From Sphingobacterium alkalisoli (GTDB lineage: Bacteria > Bacteroidota > Bacteroidia > Sphingobacteriales > Sphingobacteriaceae): a stretch of 64,000 nt of DNA. The notes beneath the pieces were generated by a model. That model saw only the letters and a list, made by a program, of their open reading frames with translations, did not search any database and was not told the origin of the DNA. The translations under genes were made by a program, and so were the position numbers. Location: assembly GCF_005049105.1 (NCBI RefSeq), contig NZ_SUKA01000006.1:62001-126000 (forward strand). Reading direction: 5' to 3'. Position 1 is the stretch's first letter. Each line of letters starts with the position of its first letter. Positions 42,643 through 51,346 of the stretch are shown here, piece after piece.

Positions 42643-43716
42643 TTAAGTGTCCTTCAACTTGAGAAATACCTTGAATGTGGACCCTTTGCCAGGTTCGCTT
42701 TCCACCGTAACTTTGCCGCCTGCATTCACTACGACTGTATAGACGAGGTACAATCCTACACCTGTCCCTTCCACCTCTACTTTCGCACGTCGAAATTTTT
42801 CAAATATAGATAGTTGGTCCTCTTTGCTTATACCAATTCCATTGTCGGCAATTTCGATAACCATAAAATTGTCTTTTGCATAGGTTCTGATCACTATTTC
42901 AGGACGAAGATCGGAGGCTGTATATTTAATAGCGTTGCTTAGTAGATTAAATAGCACGCTTCGCAGCTTGCGTCTAACAAACTTAATTTCAGAGACGTCA
43001 ATCTCTTGTTTTATAATTGCACCCGATTCCATAATTTGTGGCGCAAGGGTGAGCCTCACATCTTCCAGTATATTTTGCAGATCAAGTAGTTCCTCAACAG
43101 ATTGGTAGCGTTCTTTATTCCAATGCGCGCCCGCCATCTCATCGACAACCTTTTTAATCTCTATTATACTACTTGCCATGTTTTTCAACAATGTCGCATG
43201 CTGTTCTGCGTTCTTACCGGGCCTATTCAGCACCTGAATCGTTAAGTCTAGTGCTAAAATAGGATTTTTAATATCATGGGCAATGGTGTCGAGCAAAAGT
43301 TCATATTCGGCAATTAATTTTTCCTGTTCTTTAAGATCTTGGATACGATTCGTAATATTCACGAAAGTGATAATGACTCCATTCGTCCTGTTTTCCCTGC
43401 GGATGTGGTATGGCAATATGTTCATCTGATACCATCGTAGGTCTGTTGTCTGTATTTCTTTTTCCAAGATTTTACCTGTTGCAATGACGACCTTGATATT
43501 GTCAATAAGGGTAGGATAACGGAAGTGTTCCTTAATGTCTTGTATAGGTAAACCAATAAATTCGTGCTTAAGCGAGAATTGCTTCATAGCTGGTGGCGTA
43601 AATTTTTGCAACAGTAAATTAGCGTCGACGAATAATTGCGGGATGATTGTATTGCTGAAATAATTTTCAAGCTCTTCATTTAGTTCAGATTGTGATTTCA
43701 TTTTCACTGTTTTCAT
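42643..43716 (-). CDS. PAS-domain histidine kinase
   Basis: A 357-residue soluble kinase using the ATG at 43716 (MKTVKMKSQSELNEELENYF); a 7-residue upstream extension is possible. A PAS-like domain covers about residues 20-125 (with NITNRIQDLKEQ as linker). The H-box is DTIAHDIKNPILAL (His147 from this start), followed by the HATPase: NLLSNAIKYTAS, DNGIGISKED and EGTGVGLYLVYT. The Asn after His (HDIKNP) is a common type in Bacteroidota. It is divergent from the TetR gene of the efflux operon; no receiver is adjacent. Confidence 0.9.
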   Translation of the reverse strand: MKTVKMKSQSELNEELENYFSNTIIPQLFVDANLLLQKFTPPAMKQFSLKHEFIGLPIQDIKEHFRYPTLIDNIKVVIATGKILEKEIQTTDLRWYQMNILPYHIRRENRTNGVIITFVNITNRIQDLKEQEKLIAEYELLLDTIAHDIKNPILALDLTIQVLNRPGKNAEQHATLLKNMASSIIEIKKVVDEMAGAHWNKERYQSVEELLDLQNILEDVRLTLAPQIMESGAIIKQEIDVSEIKFVRRKLRSVLFNLLSNAIKYTASDLRPEIVIRTYAKDNFMVIEIADNGIGISKEDQLSIFEKFRRAKVEVEGTGVGLYLVYTVVVNAGGKVTVESEPGKGSTFKVFLKLKDT

Positions 43717-43856
43717 AGAATAGTTATAAACTATCACAAATATCGAGCCTATAACACAAATATATATCGAGGTAGTGATGGTTTGTATGCTGTTTATGAA
43801 ATTTTATTTAATGACATTAGGGTGTCACTAGATAAAATAAAAACATGCAATTTTGT

Positions 43857-43869
43857 TTAACATTGTTAA
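43857..43869. promoter_or_regulatory. Putative TetR operator O1 (TTAACA-T-TGTTAA)
   Basis: A perfect 13-bp palindrome TTAACATTGTTAA, 21 bases before the GTG of the tetR gene. Its core TAAC-N3-GTTA recurs at 44527 and 44707 and, with one change, at 44509. Confidence 0.55.
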
Positions 43870-43890
43870 GTTATTTAATAGGTATACAAC

Positions 43891-44490
43891 GTGGGTAGTA
43901 AAGAACGTATTCAGCGTCTTAAGGATGAAACTAGAATCAATATTCTTGAAGCTTCTCTTCAGATTGTGAAAGAAGAGGGGTGGCATGCCTTGAGTATGCG
44001 TAAGATTGCGGATATTATTGAATATACAGCACCCATGATCTATGAATATTTTGCGAACAAAGAGGCCATTTTAAATGAGCTGGCGAAACAAGGCCACCGT
44101 TTATTGGCTAAGCGCGTATTACAAGCGAAGGCTGACGCAAGTAGCTTGGAGGAGCAACTGGAAGCCATGTGGTTTAGTTATTGGAATTTTGCTTTCGAAG
44201 AACGCGAACTTTATCAGTTGATGTTTGGAATAGGAACGGCTTGTTGTAATGGCGAGAAAAGTGAAAAAGGCCGCCCAACTTTTGGAGATATGATTGCTGA
44301 TGTCATTCGTGAGATCATGGTGGCACAAGACCCCTCAGAAGAATTAGTTTGTCGGAAATATTTTACATATTGGTCGGTTATTCATGGCCTGATATCTATT
44401 AATCTTGTTAATAAAGGAAATGGAGAGATAACGAATCAGCAAGTATTAAAAGACGCAATTTACGGCATTACACGTTCGCTTAACGACTAA
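43891..44490 (+). CDS. TetR-family repressor of the RND efflux operon
   Basis: A 199-residue TetR regulator starting at GTG (MGSKERIQRLKDETRINILE). The N-terminal HTH is ALSMRKIADIIEYTAPMIYEYFANKEAIL. The C-terminal ligand domain (about 90-199) resembles the WHG-type (TetR_C) with RELYQLMFGIGTACC. It lies 166 bases ahead of the adaptor gene, on the same strand, with palindromic boxes on both sides. By analogy with AcrR/TtgR it likely represses itself and the pump and responds to drugs or similar compounds; this is inferred from the context. Confidence 0.9.
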   Translation: MGSKERIQRLKDETRINILEASLQIVKEEGWHALSMRKIADIIEYTAPMIYEYFANKEAILNELAKQGHRLLAKRVLQAKADASSLEEQLEAMWFSYWNFAFEERELYQLMFGIGTACCNGEKSEKGRPTFGDMIADVIREIMVAQDPSEELVCRKYFTYWSVIHGLISINLVNKGNGEITNQQVLKDAIYGITRSLND

Positions 44491-44508
44491 AAAATTTTAC
44501 CCTATTTA

Positions 44509-44537
44509 CAACGTTGTTAAAAAATCTAACGATGTTA
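44509..44537. promoter_or_regulatory. Putative tandem TetR operators O2/O3
   Basis: CAACGTTGTTA (44509-44519) and TAACGATGTTA (44527-44537) fit TAAC-N3-GTTA, the first with one mismatch. They lie between the tetR stop and the adaptor gene and match the box before tetR. Confidence 0.5.
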
Positions 44538-44625
44538 AATATAAATTATTAATAAGAAGTATATTACAAATTTTACCTGTTACTATTAAATACAAATTAG
44601 CCCAATCTATAGGTAAAAGCACCTG

Positions 44626-44655
44626 TATTATCAAGCACAATTAACGCTCAACACA
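44626..44655. repeat. Partial copy of the 16.5-kb inverted-repeat element
   Basis: TATTATCAAGCACAA at 44626-44640 is identical to 16541-16555, and the following ACGCT and CAACAC also fit it with a gap. It lies in the leader of the adaptor gene, ending at the ATG at 44657. Confidence 0.4.
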
Positions 44656-44656
44656 T

Positions 44657-45853
44657 ATGAAAAAGCAAACAAGTACCAATTTTAAGAGAAAAACCGTTTC
44701 CATACTTAACGGTGTTAAATTTTCTAATTACGTAAAGATGTTATACGTTGTAAGTGTATCTTTCCTTTACAGCTGTTCGACAGGAACCAGTAAGCCTGTG
44801 GACTCGCCTCCACCCGCATTGCCTGTTATCACCATCTCCAGTGCAGATGAGACTGTCTATCAAGAATATCCGGCATCGATCGAGGGGGCAGCAAATGTCG
44901 AAATTCGTCCACAAGTGAGTGGCGCACTTGATCGAATTTACATTGACGAAGGCGCTAAAGTTCATCAAGGTCAACTTTTATTTAAGATCAACGACCGACC
45001 TTACCAAGAACAGCTCAACCAAGCAAAGGCTAACCTTCAGGCCGCCGAGGCGGCGCGCGAGAATGCCGAATTAGAAGTTGAAAAAAAGATACGTCTTGTG
45101 GAAAATAAAGTGCTGACTGATTTTCAGTTAAAAGCAGCACAAAGCGCATTAAGCGTGGCTAATGCGAGTGTGCAACAGGCTAAATCGGCTGTAGAATCTG
45201 CTAAGATTAACTTAGACTATACACAGATACGAGCAACTTCAGCAGGTTATATTGGTAGACTTTTAAAGAAGCAAGGTAGCTTAGTCAATCCTGCAGATGC
45301 GGAACCACTCACCCAGCTATCCGATGTACACACGTTACACGTGTATTTCTCTTTAAGCGAAAACGATTTTATTGACTTCAAGCGTGGTGTAGATGGACAA
45401 ACATTAGAACAAAAACTACAGCAAGTGCCTCCCGTTGCCTTGGTCCTATCTGATCAAAGTATTTACGAACATACAGGGAAAATAGACATGGTCGACGGGC
45501 AATTCGATAAGAATACCGGTGCGATTACACTTAGAGCGACCTTTTCAAATCCCGCAGGCATCCTACGAAATGGAAACACCGGTAGAATAAGGCTTGAAAA
45601 GCAATACCATGAGATTTTACTTGTGCCACAACTAGCTACAGTGGAGATTCAGGACAAGATCTTCGTGTATGCTGTGAACGATGATCATAAAGTGATCCAA
45701 CAACCGATCACGGTTGTCGGAAAAAGTGGAGAAAATTATCTTGTAGATAAGGGTCTAAAAAGTGGAGACCGCATTGTTTATAAAGGTATAGAGCTCTTAC
45801 AAGATGGACAAGTTATCAATCCAGTAATAGCAGAAAAAGAAAATATTCAGTAA
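44657..45853 (+). CDS. RND efflux periplasmic adaptor (membrane fusion) lipoprotein
   Basis: A 398-residue AcrA/MexA-like adaptor. It shows a lipidation signal (VSVSFLYSC), then VEIRPQVSGALDRIYIDEGAKVHQGQLLF (lipoyl half 1), an alpha-hairpin of about 95-165, and lipoyl half 2 (YTQIRATSAGYIGRLLKKQG) plus the barrel and membrane-proximal domains. Two starts are possible: ATG 44657 (used here) and ATG 44738; the second places TAAC-N3-GTTA (44707) upstream of the gene but leaves a signal with no basic residues. It bridges the RND pump and the outer-membrane channel. The next gene follows 21 bases later. Confidence 0.92.
   Translation: MKKQTSTNFKRKTVSILNGVKFSNYVKMLYVVSVSFLYSCSTGTSKPVDSPPPALPVITISSADETVYQEYPASIEGAANVEIRPQVSGALDRIYIDEGAKVHQGQLLFKINDRPYQEQLNQAKANLQAAEAARENAELEVEKKIRLVENKVLTDFQLKAAQSALSVANASVQQAKSAVESAKINLDYTQIRATSAGYIGRLLKKQGSLVNPADAEPLTQLSDVHTLHVYFSLSENDFIDFKRGVDGQTLEQKLQQVPPVALVLSDQSIYEHTGKIDMVDGQFDKNTGAITLRATFSNPAGILRNGNTGRIRLEKQYHEILLVPQLATVEIQDKIFVYAVNDDHKVIQQPITVVGKSGENYLVDKGLKSGDRIVYKGIELLQDGQVINPVIAEKENIQ
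44707..44717. promoter_or_regulatory. Putative TetR operator O4 (TAAC-GGT-GTTA)
   Basis: TAACGGTGTTA fits the same TAAC-N3-GTTA box as the sites at 43857, 44509 and 44527. It lies within the first codons of the adaptor as annotated, or 20 bases before the alternative ATG at 44738. Confidence 0.4.
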
Positions 45854-45874
45854 CTTATTTAACGTACGCATCGC

Positions 45875-48800
45875 ATGCTCAAAAAATTTATAGAACGGCC
45901 TGTACTGGCTACGGTAATATCGATCTTGCTTGTTATATTAGGCATTATAGGTATCCTGAAATTACCCTTACAACAGTTTCCCGATATAGCACCACCTGCT
46001 GTTCAGGTCACAGCCCTTTACCCGGGTGCAAATGCAGAAACGGTACTGCGAGCAGTGGCACCATCCTTAGAAGAATCAATTAATGGCGTTGAAAACATGA
46101 GTTACATGAGTTCAACAGCTAGTAATGATGGTACTTTGATGATCACTGTATATTTTAAACTAGGTACCGATCCCGATCAGGCCGCCGTCAATGTGCAGAA
46201 TCGTGTTTCCCAAGCTACTAGTCAGCTCCCCACCGAGGTGATCCAAGCGGGGATAACCACAGCTAAACAGCAAAATAGCTTGATCATGGTACTCGATCTT
46301 TATACAGAAGACGAAGAAAAATACGATCAAACATTCATTACCAACTATGCGCAAATCAACATAATTCCAGAATTAAAGCGGATTCCGGGTGTTGGTCAGG
46401 CTGTTGCTTTCGGCGGTAGCAAAGACTATTCCATGCGCGTTTGGCTAGATCCTAGCCAGATGGCTACGTACAGGCTTACTCCAGCGGAGGTTATGGCAGC
46501 TATTCAAGATAAAAATATGGAAGCAGCTCCAGGTAAGTTTGGAGAAAATAGCCAAGAAGCTTTTGAGTTTGTTATTAAATATAAGGGAAAGCTAAATCAG
46601 CCTGCCGATTACGGTAATATCATTATTCGCTCCAATACTGATGGATCCATATTACGATTGAAGGATGTAGCACGTGTGGAACTTGGTTCCTATACCTACG
46701 CTAGCCATACCCGTATAGATGGCAAAGCAGGATTAAATATCGGTATAATGCAACTAGCAGGATCGAATGCAAACGAAATCCAAATAGCTATACAGGAATT
46801 TATGGACAAAGCGTCCTTGAATTTTCCAAAGGGCGTAAAACATCTCGTATTGTACAATACGAAGGATGCTCTAGACCAGTCCATAGACCAGGTAAAACAT
46901 ACATTGATTGAAGCCTTTATTTTGGTGTTCTTAGTCGTTTTCTTGTTTTTGCAAGATATTAGATCTACGTTAATTCCGGCTATCGCCGTACCTGTTGCAA
47001 TCATCGGGACTTTCTTTTTCATGCAGCTCTTTGGTTTTTCGATTAACTTGCTCACGTTATTTGCCCTTGTATTAGCTATTGGGATTGTGGTAGATGATGC
47101 CATTGTTGTTGTCGAAGCCGTTCACAGCAAAATGGAACATGCACACCTCCCTCCCAAGTTGGCTACGACTTCAGCGATGGGAGAGATAACAGGAGCAATT
47201 ATATCCATTACTCTTGTTATGTCGGCAGTGTTTCTACCTATCGGCTTTATGGAGGGGTCCACCGGTGTATTTTATCGGCAATTTGCCTTTACATTAGCTA
47301 TTGCTATTGTTATATCTGCAGTAAATGCGTTGACGTTAAGTCCAGCCCTTTGTGCTTTATTTCTCAAACCGCTGCACAATGAAACTTCCGTTGACCATAA
47401 ACTAGGTTTTAAAGAGAAATTCTTCACCGGATTTAATGTTGGTTTTGAGAAATTAACCAGCAACTATATCGGAAGCCTTCGTTTCCTAATTCGTCATAAA
47501 TGGGTTGGCTTTTCAGGGCTTGCATTGCTGTTGGTATTAACGATCTTTATGGTAAGAAGAACCCCCACAGGCTTCATTCCTTCGGAAGATCAGGGTTTTA
47601 TCGCTATCTCGCTGTCGATGCCGGCGGGAGCGTCATTAGATCGAACTTCCAAAGCGCTTCAAGAAGCAGAACAACAACTTCAGCATGCCGATTTTACGAA
47701 GACGCTTAATGTAATGTCCGGATTCAATATTCTAACTCAATCTACAAGTCCCTCGGCAGGAGTTGCTTTTATCTTACTAAAGCCATATGAGGAACGAGGT
47801 GAAGTAAAAAGCATTGAAGCAATTATGGCCGACGTCAACCAAAAATTGTCGGCGATAAAAGGAGCTAATTTCTTTGTCTTTACATTTCCCACTGTACCTG
47901 GTTTTAGTAATGTAGATGGCTTAGATATGGTTTTGCAAGACCGTAATGGTGGAGAGCTCAATAAGTTTAGTGATGTCGGTCAGGGGTTTATTGGGCAGCT
48001 CATGCAACGTCCTGAGATCATGATGGCTTTCACGACATTTAAAGCTGATTACCCTCAGTATGAATTTCAGATAGACGATATCAAGGCAGCGCAATTGGGT
48101 GTCAATACAAAAGACATACTGCAAACCGTGCAGGCCTATTTCGGAAGTGCTCAGGCCTCAGATTTTAATCGCTTTGGTAAATATTACAGGGTGATGGTAC
48201 AAGCCGATTTTACAGATCGTACAGCTCCTTCCGCTATGGATGGGATCTATGTTAAAAACAAGAATGGAGACATGGTGCCCATCAGCACATTAGCAGAATT
48301 ACATCGAGTTTACGGACCGGAGACTGCCTCTCGCTATAATCTCTTCAACTCTATAGGAATCAATGCTATTCCAAAACCGGGCTACAGTTCCGGTGATGCA
48401 ATTCGCGCAGTGGAGGACGTTGCCCGTGAACACCTACCTACAGGTTACACGTACGAGTTCTCTGGGATGACCAAAGAAGAAATGATTTCTGGCGGACAGT
48501 CTACGATCATCTTCATCCTTTGCTTGATATTCGTGTATTTTCTGTTGGCGGCGCAATACGAAAGCTACATCATACCATTAGCTGTGATACTTTCTATCCC
48601 TACTGGGGTATTTGGTGTCTTTGCTGCCATAGGATTAACCGGAATTTCCAATAATATTTATGTACAGGTTGCACTTGTTATGCTTATCGGTTTGCTGGCA
48701 AAAAATGCTATTCTAATCGTTGAATTTGCTATTCAAGGTCGAAAGCGTGGGCAGTCGATCCCCTTCGCCGCATTGGAAGCAGCTAAATTACGCCTCCGGC

Positions 48801-49075
48801 CAATCATTATGACGTCGCTTGCTTTTATCGTCGGTATGATTCCTATGATGAGCGCCGTGGGGCCATCCGCGCAAGGTAACCATGCCATCAGTATCGCTGC
48901 GGCCGGTGGTATGCTATCCGGCGTCTTATTAGGACTTTTCATTATCCCAGTACTTTTCGTTGTGTTTCAATACCTGCATGAACGAATAGGTCGATCTCAT
49001 GCAGATACCGAGGGTCACTTACCAAATGATGAGCAGCCTACTTTAGTAGCAACGACTCCTCTAAATTCTTACTAA
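45875..49075 (+). CDS. RND multidrug efflux transporter (AcrB/MexB-like, HAE1 family)
   Basis: A 1066-residue inner-membrane proton-driven pump with two repeats of one helix, a large periplasmic loop and five helices. The N-terminus is RPVLATVISILLVILGIIGI. Proton-relay residues are intact: GIVVDDAIVVVEAV with Asp407 and Asp408 and GLLAKNAILIVEFA with the conserved Lys. Drug-pump features are TRASNDGTLM-like STASNDGTLMITVYF and the switch region. It exports hydrophobic drugs or toxic molecules via the adaptor and the outer-membrane protein encoded next to it. Length is typical of HAE1 pumps (about 1040). Substrates cannot be told from sequence. Confidence 0.95.
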   Translation: MLKKFIERPVLATVISILLVILGIIGILKLPLQQFPDIAPPAVQVTALYPGANAETVLRAVAPSLEESINGVENMSYMSSTASNDGTLMITVYFKLGTDPDQAAVNVQNRVSQATSQLPTEVIQAGITTAKQQNSLIMVLDLYTEDEEKYDQTFITNYAQINIIPELKRIPGVGQAVAFGGSKDYSMRVWLDPSQMATYRLTPAEVMAAIQDKNMEAAPGKFGENSQEAFEFVIKYKGKLNQPADYGNIIIRSNTDGSILRLKDVARVELGSYTYASHTRIDGKAGLNIGIMQLAGSNANEIQIAIQEFMDKASLNFPKGVKHLVLYNTKDALDQSIDQVKHTLIEAFILVFLVVFLFLQDIRSTLIPAIAVPVAIIGTFFFMQLFGFSINLLTLFALVLAIGIVVDDAIVVVEAVHSKMEHAHLPPKLATTSAMGEITGAIISITLVMSAVFLPIGFMEGSTGVFYRQFAFTLAIAIVISAVNALTLSPALCALFLKPLHNETSVDHKLGFKEKFFTGFNVGFEKLTSNYIGSLRFLIRHKWVGFSGLALLLVLTIFMVRRTPTGFIPSEDQGFIAISLSMPAGASLDRTSKALQEAEQQLQHADFTKTLNVMSGFNILTQSTSPSAGVAFILLKPYEERGEVKSIEAIMADVNQKLSAIKGANFFVFTFPTVPGFSNVDGLDMVLQDRNGGELNKFSDVGQGFIGQLMQRPEIMMAFTTFKADYPQYEFQIDDIKAAQLGVNTKDILQTVQAYFGSAQASDFNRFGKYYRVMVQADFTDRTAPSAMDGIYVKNKNGDMVPISTLAELHRVYGPETASRYNLFNSIGINAIPKPGYSSGDAIRAVEDVAREHLPTGYTYEFSGMTKEEMISGGQSTIIFILCLIFVYFLLAAQYESYIIPLAVILSIPTGVFGVFAAIGLTGISNNIYVQVALVMLIGLLAKNAILIVEFAIQGRKRGQSIPFAALEAAKLRLRPIIMTSLAFIVGMIPMMSAVGPSAQGNHAISIAAAGGMLSGVLLGLFIIPVLFVVFQYLHERIGRSHADTEGHLPNDEQPTLVATTPLNSY

Positions 49076-49095
49076 AAACTATTAAAAGGAATTTC

Positions 49096-50514
49096 ATGAA
49101 AATAAAAAGCAACTTTCTCTTTCCTCTTGCCATTTCTGCATCATTGTGGGCATGCCAAACGGCGAAGATAAAAAATGACACGGCGCTTTCTCTTCCCGAA
49201 TCTTTTCGGACTGACCAGGTCGTTCATGTCGATAGTAGTATAGGCAATATCCCCTGGCGGGATTTCTTTCAAGATCCTATATTACAAGAGCTAATCGATA
49301 CGGCTATACGACAAAATGTGGATATGCAACTTGCATTGAAGAATATTGAGTCTGCACGACTTCTGTTCAAACAGTCCAAAGCAGCGCGACTGCCTAGCTT
49401 GCAGCTTCAAATGCAAGCGAATAGCACCAATCCCTCCAACAACAGTTTGAATGGATTAAGTCTTGGGGAGTTCTTGGGGCAGAACCATATCGAAGACTAT
49501 ACCCTGGGATTTGGGTTGTCTTGGGAGGCCGATATATGGGGGAAGTTAAAAAGTCAAAAAGCAGCTACATTAGCTTCCTATCTTCAAACCGAAGAGGCTC
49601 GAAAAGCTATTCAAACAGAACTGGTGAGCCAAATCGCTAAGGGATATTATCAATTGCTTATGCTGTACCAACTTCATGATATCGCTCAACAGAACTTACT
49701 GCTGAGCGATAGTACACTGCAAGCTGTGCAGCATCAGTATGAAGTGGGCGATATGAATTTGCTAGCCTTAGAACAAGTCGCTGCCCAAAGACTATCGGCA
49801 GCTTCGCTAATTCCGGATTTTGAGCGGCAGATTTTACTTCAGGAAAATGCTTTGCGATTATTAAGCGGAGAGTTTCCGAAAGAAATCAATACCTCGGCCA
49901 CACTTACGAATATAAATCTTCCTACGACACTGGATGTTGGCATTCCTGCCGCATTATTGAGTAAGCGTCCGGATATTAAACGAGCGGAACTTTCAGTTAC
50001 TGCTTCCCAGGCTTATCAACATGTTGCTAAAGCGCAGATGTACCCTTCTTTAGCGATTACCGCCCAGGCCGGCGTTAATGCATTTAAGGCCAGCAATTGG
50101 TTTAATATCCCTGCGTCCTTATTTGGAGCTGTGGCGGGTAGCATTACGCAACCTATCTTTCAACGAGAAGAATTAAAAACACAATATGAACTAGCACGTG
50201 TCGAATATGAAAGAAGCGTAATCGAATTTCGACAGTCGGTTGTCAGCGCAGTTGGTGAAGTCTCTGATGCATTGATTGCCATACAGAAATTAAAGGTGCG
50301 CGAAGAAATTGTTCAGGATAAAACGGATAGATTAAAAGTAGCCGTGCAACATGCTGATCTCCTGTTCGAAACGGGTACGGCCTCTTATCTTGAAGTAATC
50401 ACAGCACAAAGCAATGCCCTGCAAAGTGAATTGGAGCTTGTCCAAATCCGTAAAGCTGAGCTAGTAGCTGTCGTCGATTTATACAGATCGCTTGGTGGCG
50501 GTTGGTCGAACTAG
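49096..50514 (+). CDS. Outer-membrane efflux channel lipoprotein (TolC/NodT family)
   Basis: A 472-residue outer-membrane factor with a lipobox (MKIKSNFLFPLAISASLWAC, Cys20). Helical coiled-coil halves carry the family patterns VDMQLALKNIESARLLFKQS, LSWEADIWGKLKSQKAA and GTASYLEVITAQSNALQSE, with a GFGLSWEADIWG beta-barrel strand. It forms the trimeric exit tunnel of the pump. It starts 20 bases after the RND gene and is closed by a strong terminator, so the operon is TetR - adaptor - pump - channel. Confidence 0.94.
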   Translation: MKIKSNFLFPLAISASLWACQTAKIKNDTALSLPESFRTDQVVHVDSSIGNIPWRDFFQDPILQELIDTAIRQNVDMQLALKNIESARLLFKQSKAARLPSLQLQMQANSTNPSNNSLNGLSLGEFLGQNHIEDYTLGFGLSWEADIWGKLKSQKAATLASYLQTEEARKAIQTELVSQIAKGYYQLLMLYQLHDIAQQNLLLSDSTLQAVQHQYEVGDMNLLALEQVAAQRLSAASLIPDFERQILLQENALRLLSGEFPKEINTSATLTNINLPTTLDVGIPAALLSKRPDIKRAELSVTASQAYQHVAKAQMYPSLAITAQAGVNAFKASNWFNIPASLFGAVAGSITQPIFQREELKTQYELARVEYERSVIEFRQSVVSAVGEVSDALIAIQKLKVREEIVQDKTDRLKVAVQHADLLFETGTASYLEVITAQSNALQSELELVQIRKAELVAVVDLYRSLGGGWSN

Positions 50515-50518
50515 TAAT

Positions 50519-50561
50519 TTTAAAGTTCCTACGTGAGCTATTCTCGCGTAGGAACTTTAAA
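50519..50561 (+). terminator. Terminator of the efflux operon
   Basis: TTTAAAGTTCCTACG (50519-50533) and CGTAGGAACTTTAAA (50547-50561) are a perfect 15-bp stem with a 13-base loop, starting five bases after the stop codon. The T tract that follows is weak. Confidence 0.75.
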
Positions 50562-50694
50562 TTATTATGGAATAAGACCTATGTAATATCACGCTGGTTA
50601 TTTCCCTATTTTAGCTGTAGTTTTAAGAAAAGTATTAGGCATGTTAATTTCGTGTCTGTAAAAAGATAATTACCTCGTTAAACATCTAATAACA

Positions 50695-51330
50695 ATGGAA
50701 GAATTACTTAAGGAAACATATGGAGGCATATTGGAGCAAGTATTGATTGAAGAAATCGCATCAGTGGCAAAATTGGTAGAATTTAAGGAAGGAGACGTTT
50801 TGATCGATATTGGAAAATATATCAGGACAATGCCTTTGTTAATCAGCGGTGCTATCAAAATAATGCGAGAAGATTTAGATGCAGGCGAATTGTTGCTGTA
50901 TTTTATAGAAAAAGGCGACACTTGTGCCATGACACTAGCGTGCTGCGTAGGTGATAAAAAAAGTGAGATAAGAGCCGTTGCCGAAAATAACGGGCTCGTC
51001 GCTATGATACCAATTGCTAAAATGGAAGAATGGTTAGGGAAATATAAGAGCTGGCGTACGTTTGTATTCGAAAGCTACAATAATCGTTTTAATGAGCTCC
51101 TCACTGCCATAGATAATATTGCGTTTATGAATATGGATAAACGCCTTTATAAATATCTGCTGGAGAAAAAGAAGATTAACAGTTCCAATGTAATCTCCAA
51201 TACCCATCAGGAAATTGCCTACGAACTCAACAGTTCGAGAGTCGTCGTCTCACGATTATTGAAAGCCTTAGAAAGGGAGGGCAGAATCAAATTGCACCGG
51301 AATAATATCGAGTTACTCGAGATTTCCTGA
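50695..51330 (+). CDS. Crp/Fnr-family transcriptional regulator
   Basis: A 211-residue regulator with an N-terminal cyclic-nucleotide-type beta barrel (FKEGDVLIDIGKYIRTMPLL, SGAIKIMREDLDAGELLLYF) and a C-terminal winged HTH (NTHQEIAYELNSSRVVVSRLLKAL). No cysteine cluster or heme ligand is evident, so the ligand is not clear; this subfamily (MEELLKETYGGILEQVLIEE) is common in Bacteroidota. It ends 16 bases from the convergent macroglobulin gene. No target is adjacent on its own strand. Confidence 0.88.
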   Translation: MEELLKETYGGILEQVLIEEIASVAKLVEFKEGDVLIDIGKYIRTMPLLISGAIKIMREDLDAGELLLYFIEKGDTCAMTLACCVGDKKSEIRAVAENNGLVAMIPIAKMEEWLGKYKSWRTFVFESYNNRFNELLTAIDNIAFMNMDKRLYKYLLEKKKINSSNVISNTHQEIAYELNSSRVVVSRLLKALEREGRIKLHRNNIELLEIS

Positions 51331-51346
51331 ATGTAGCGCCCTTTAT

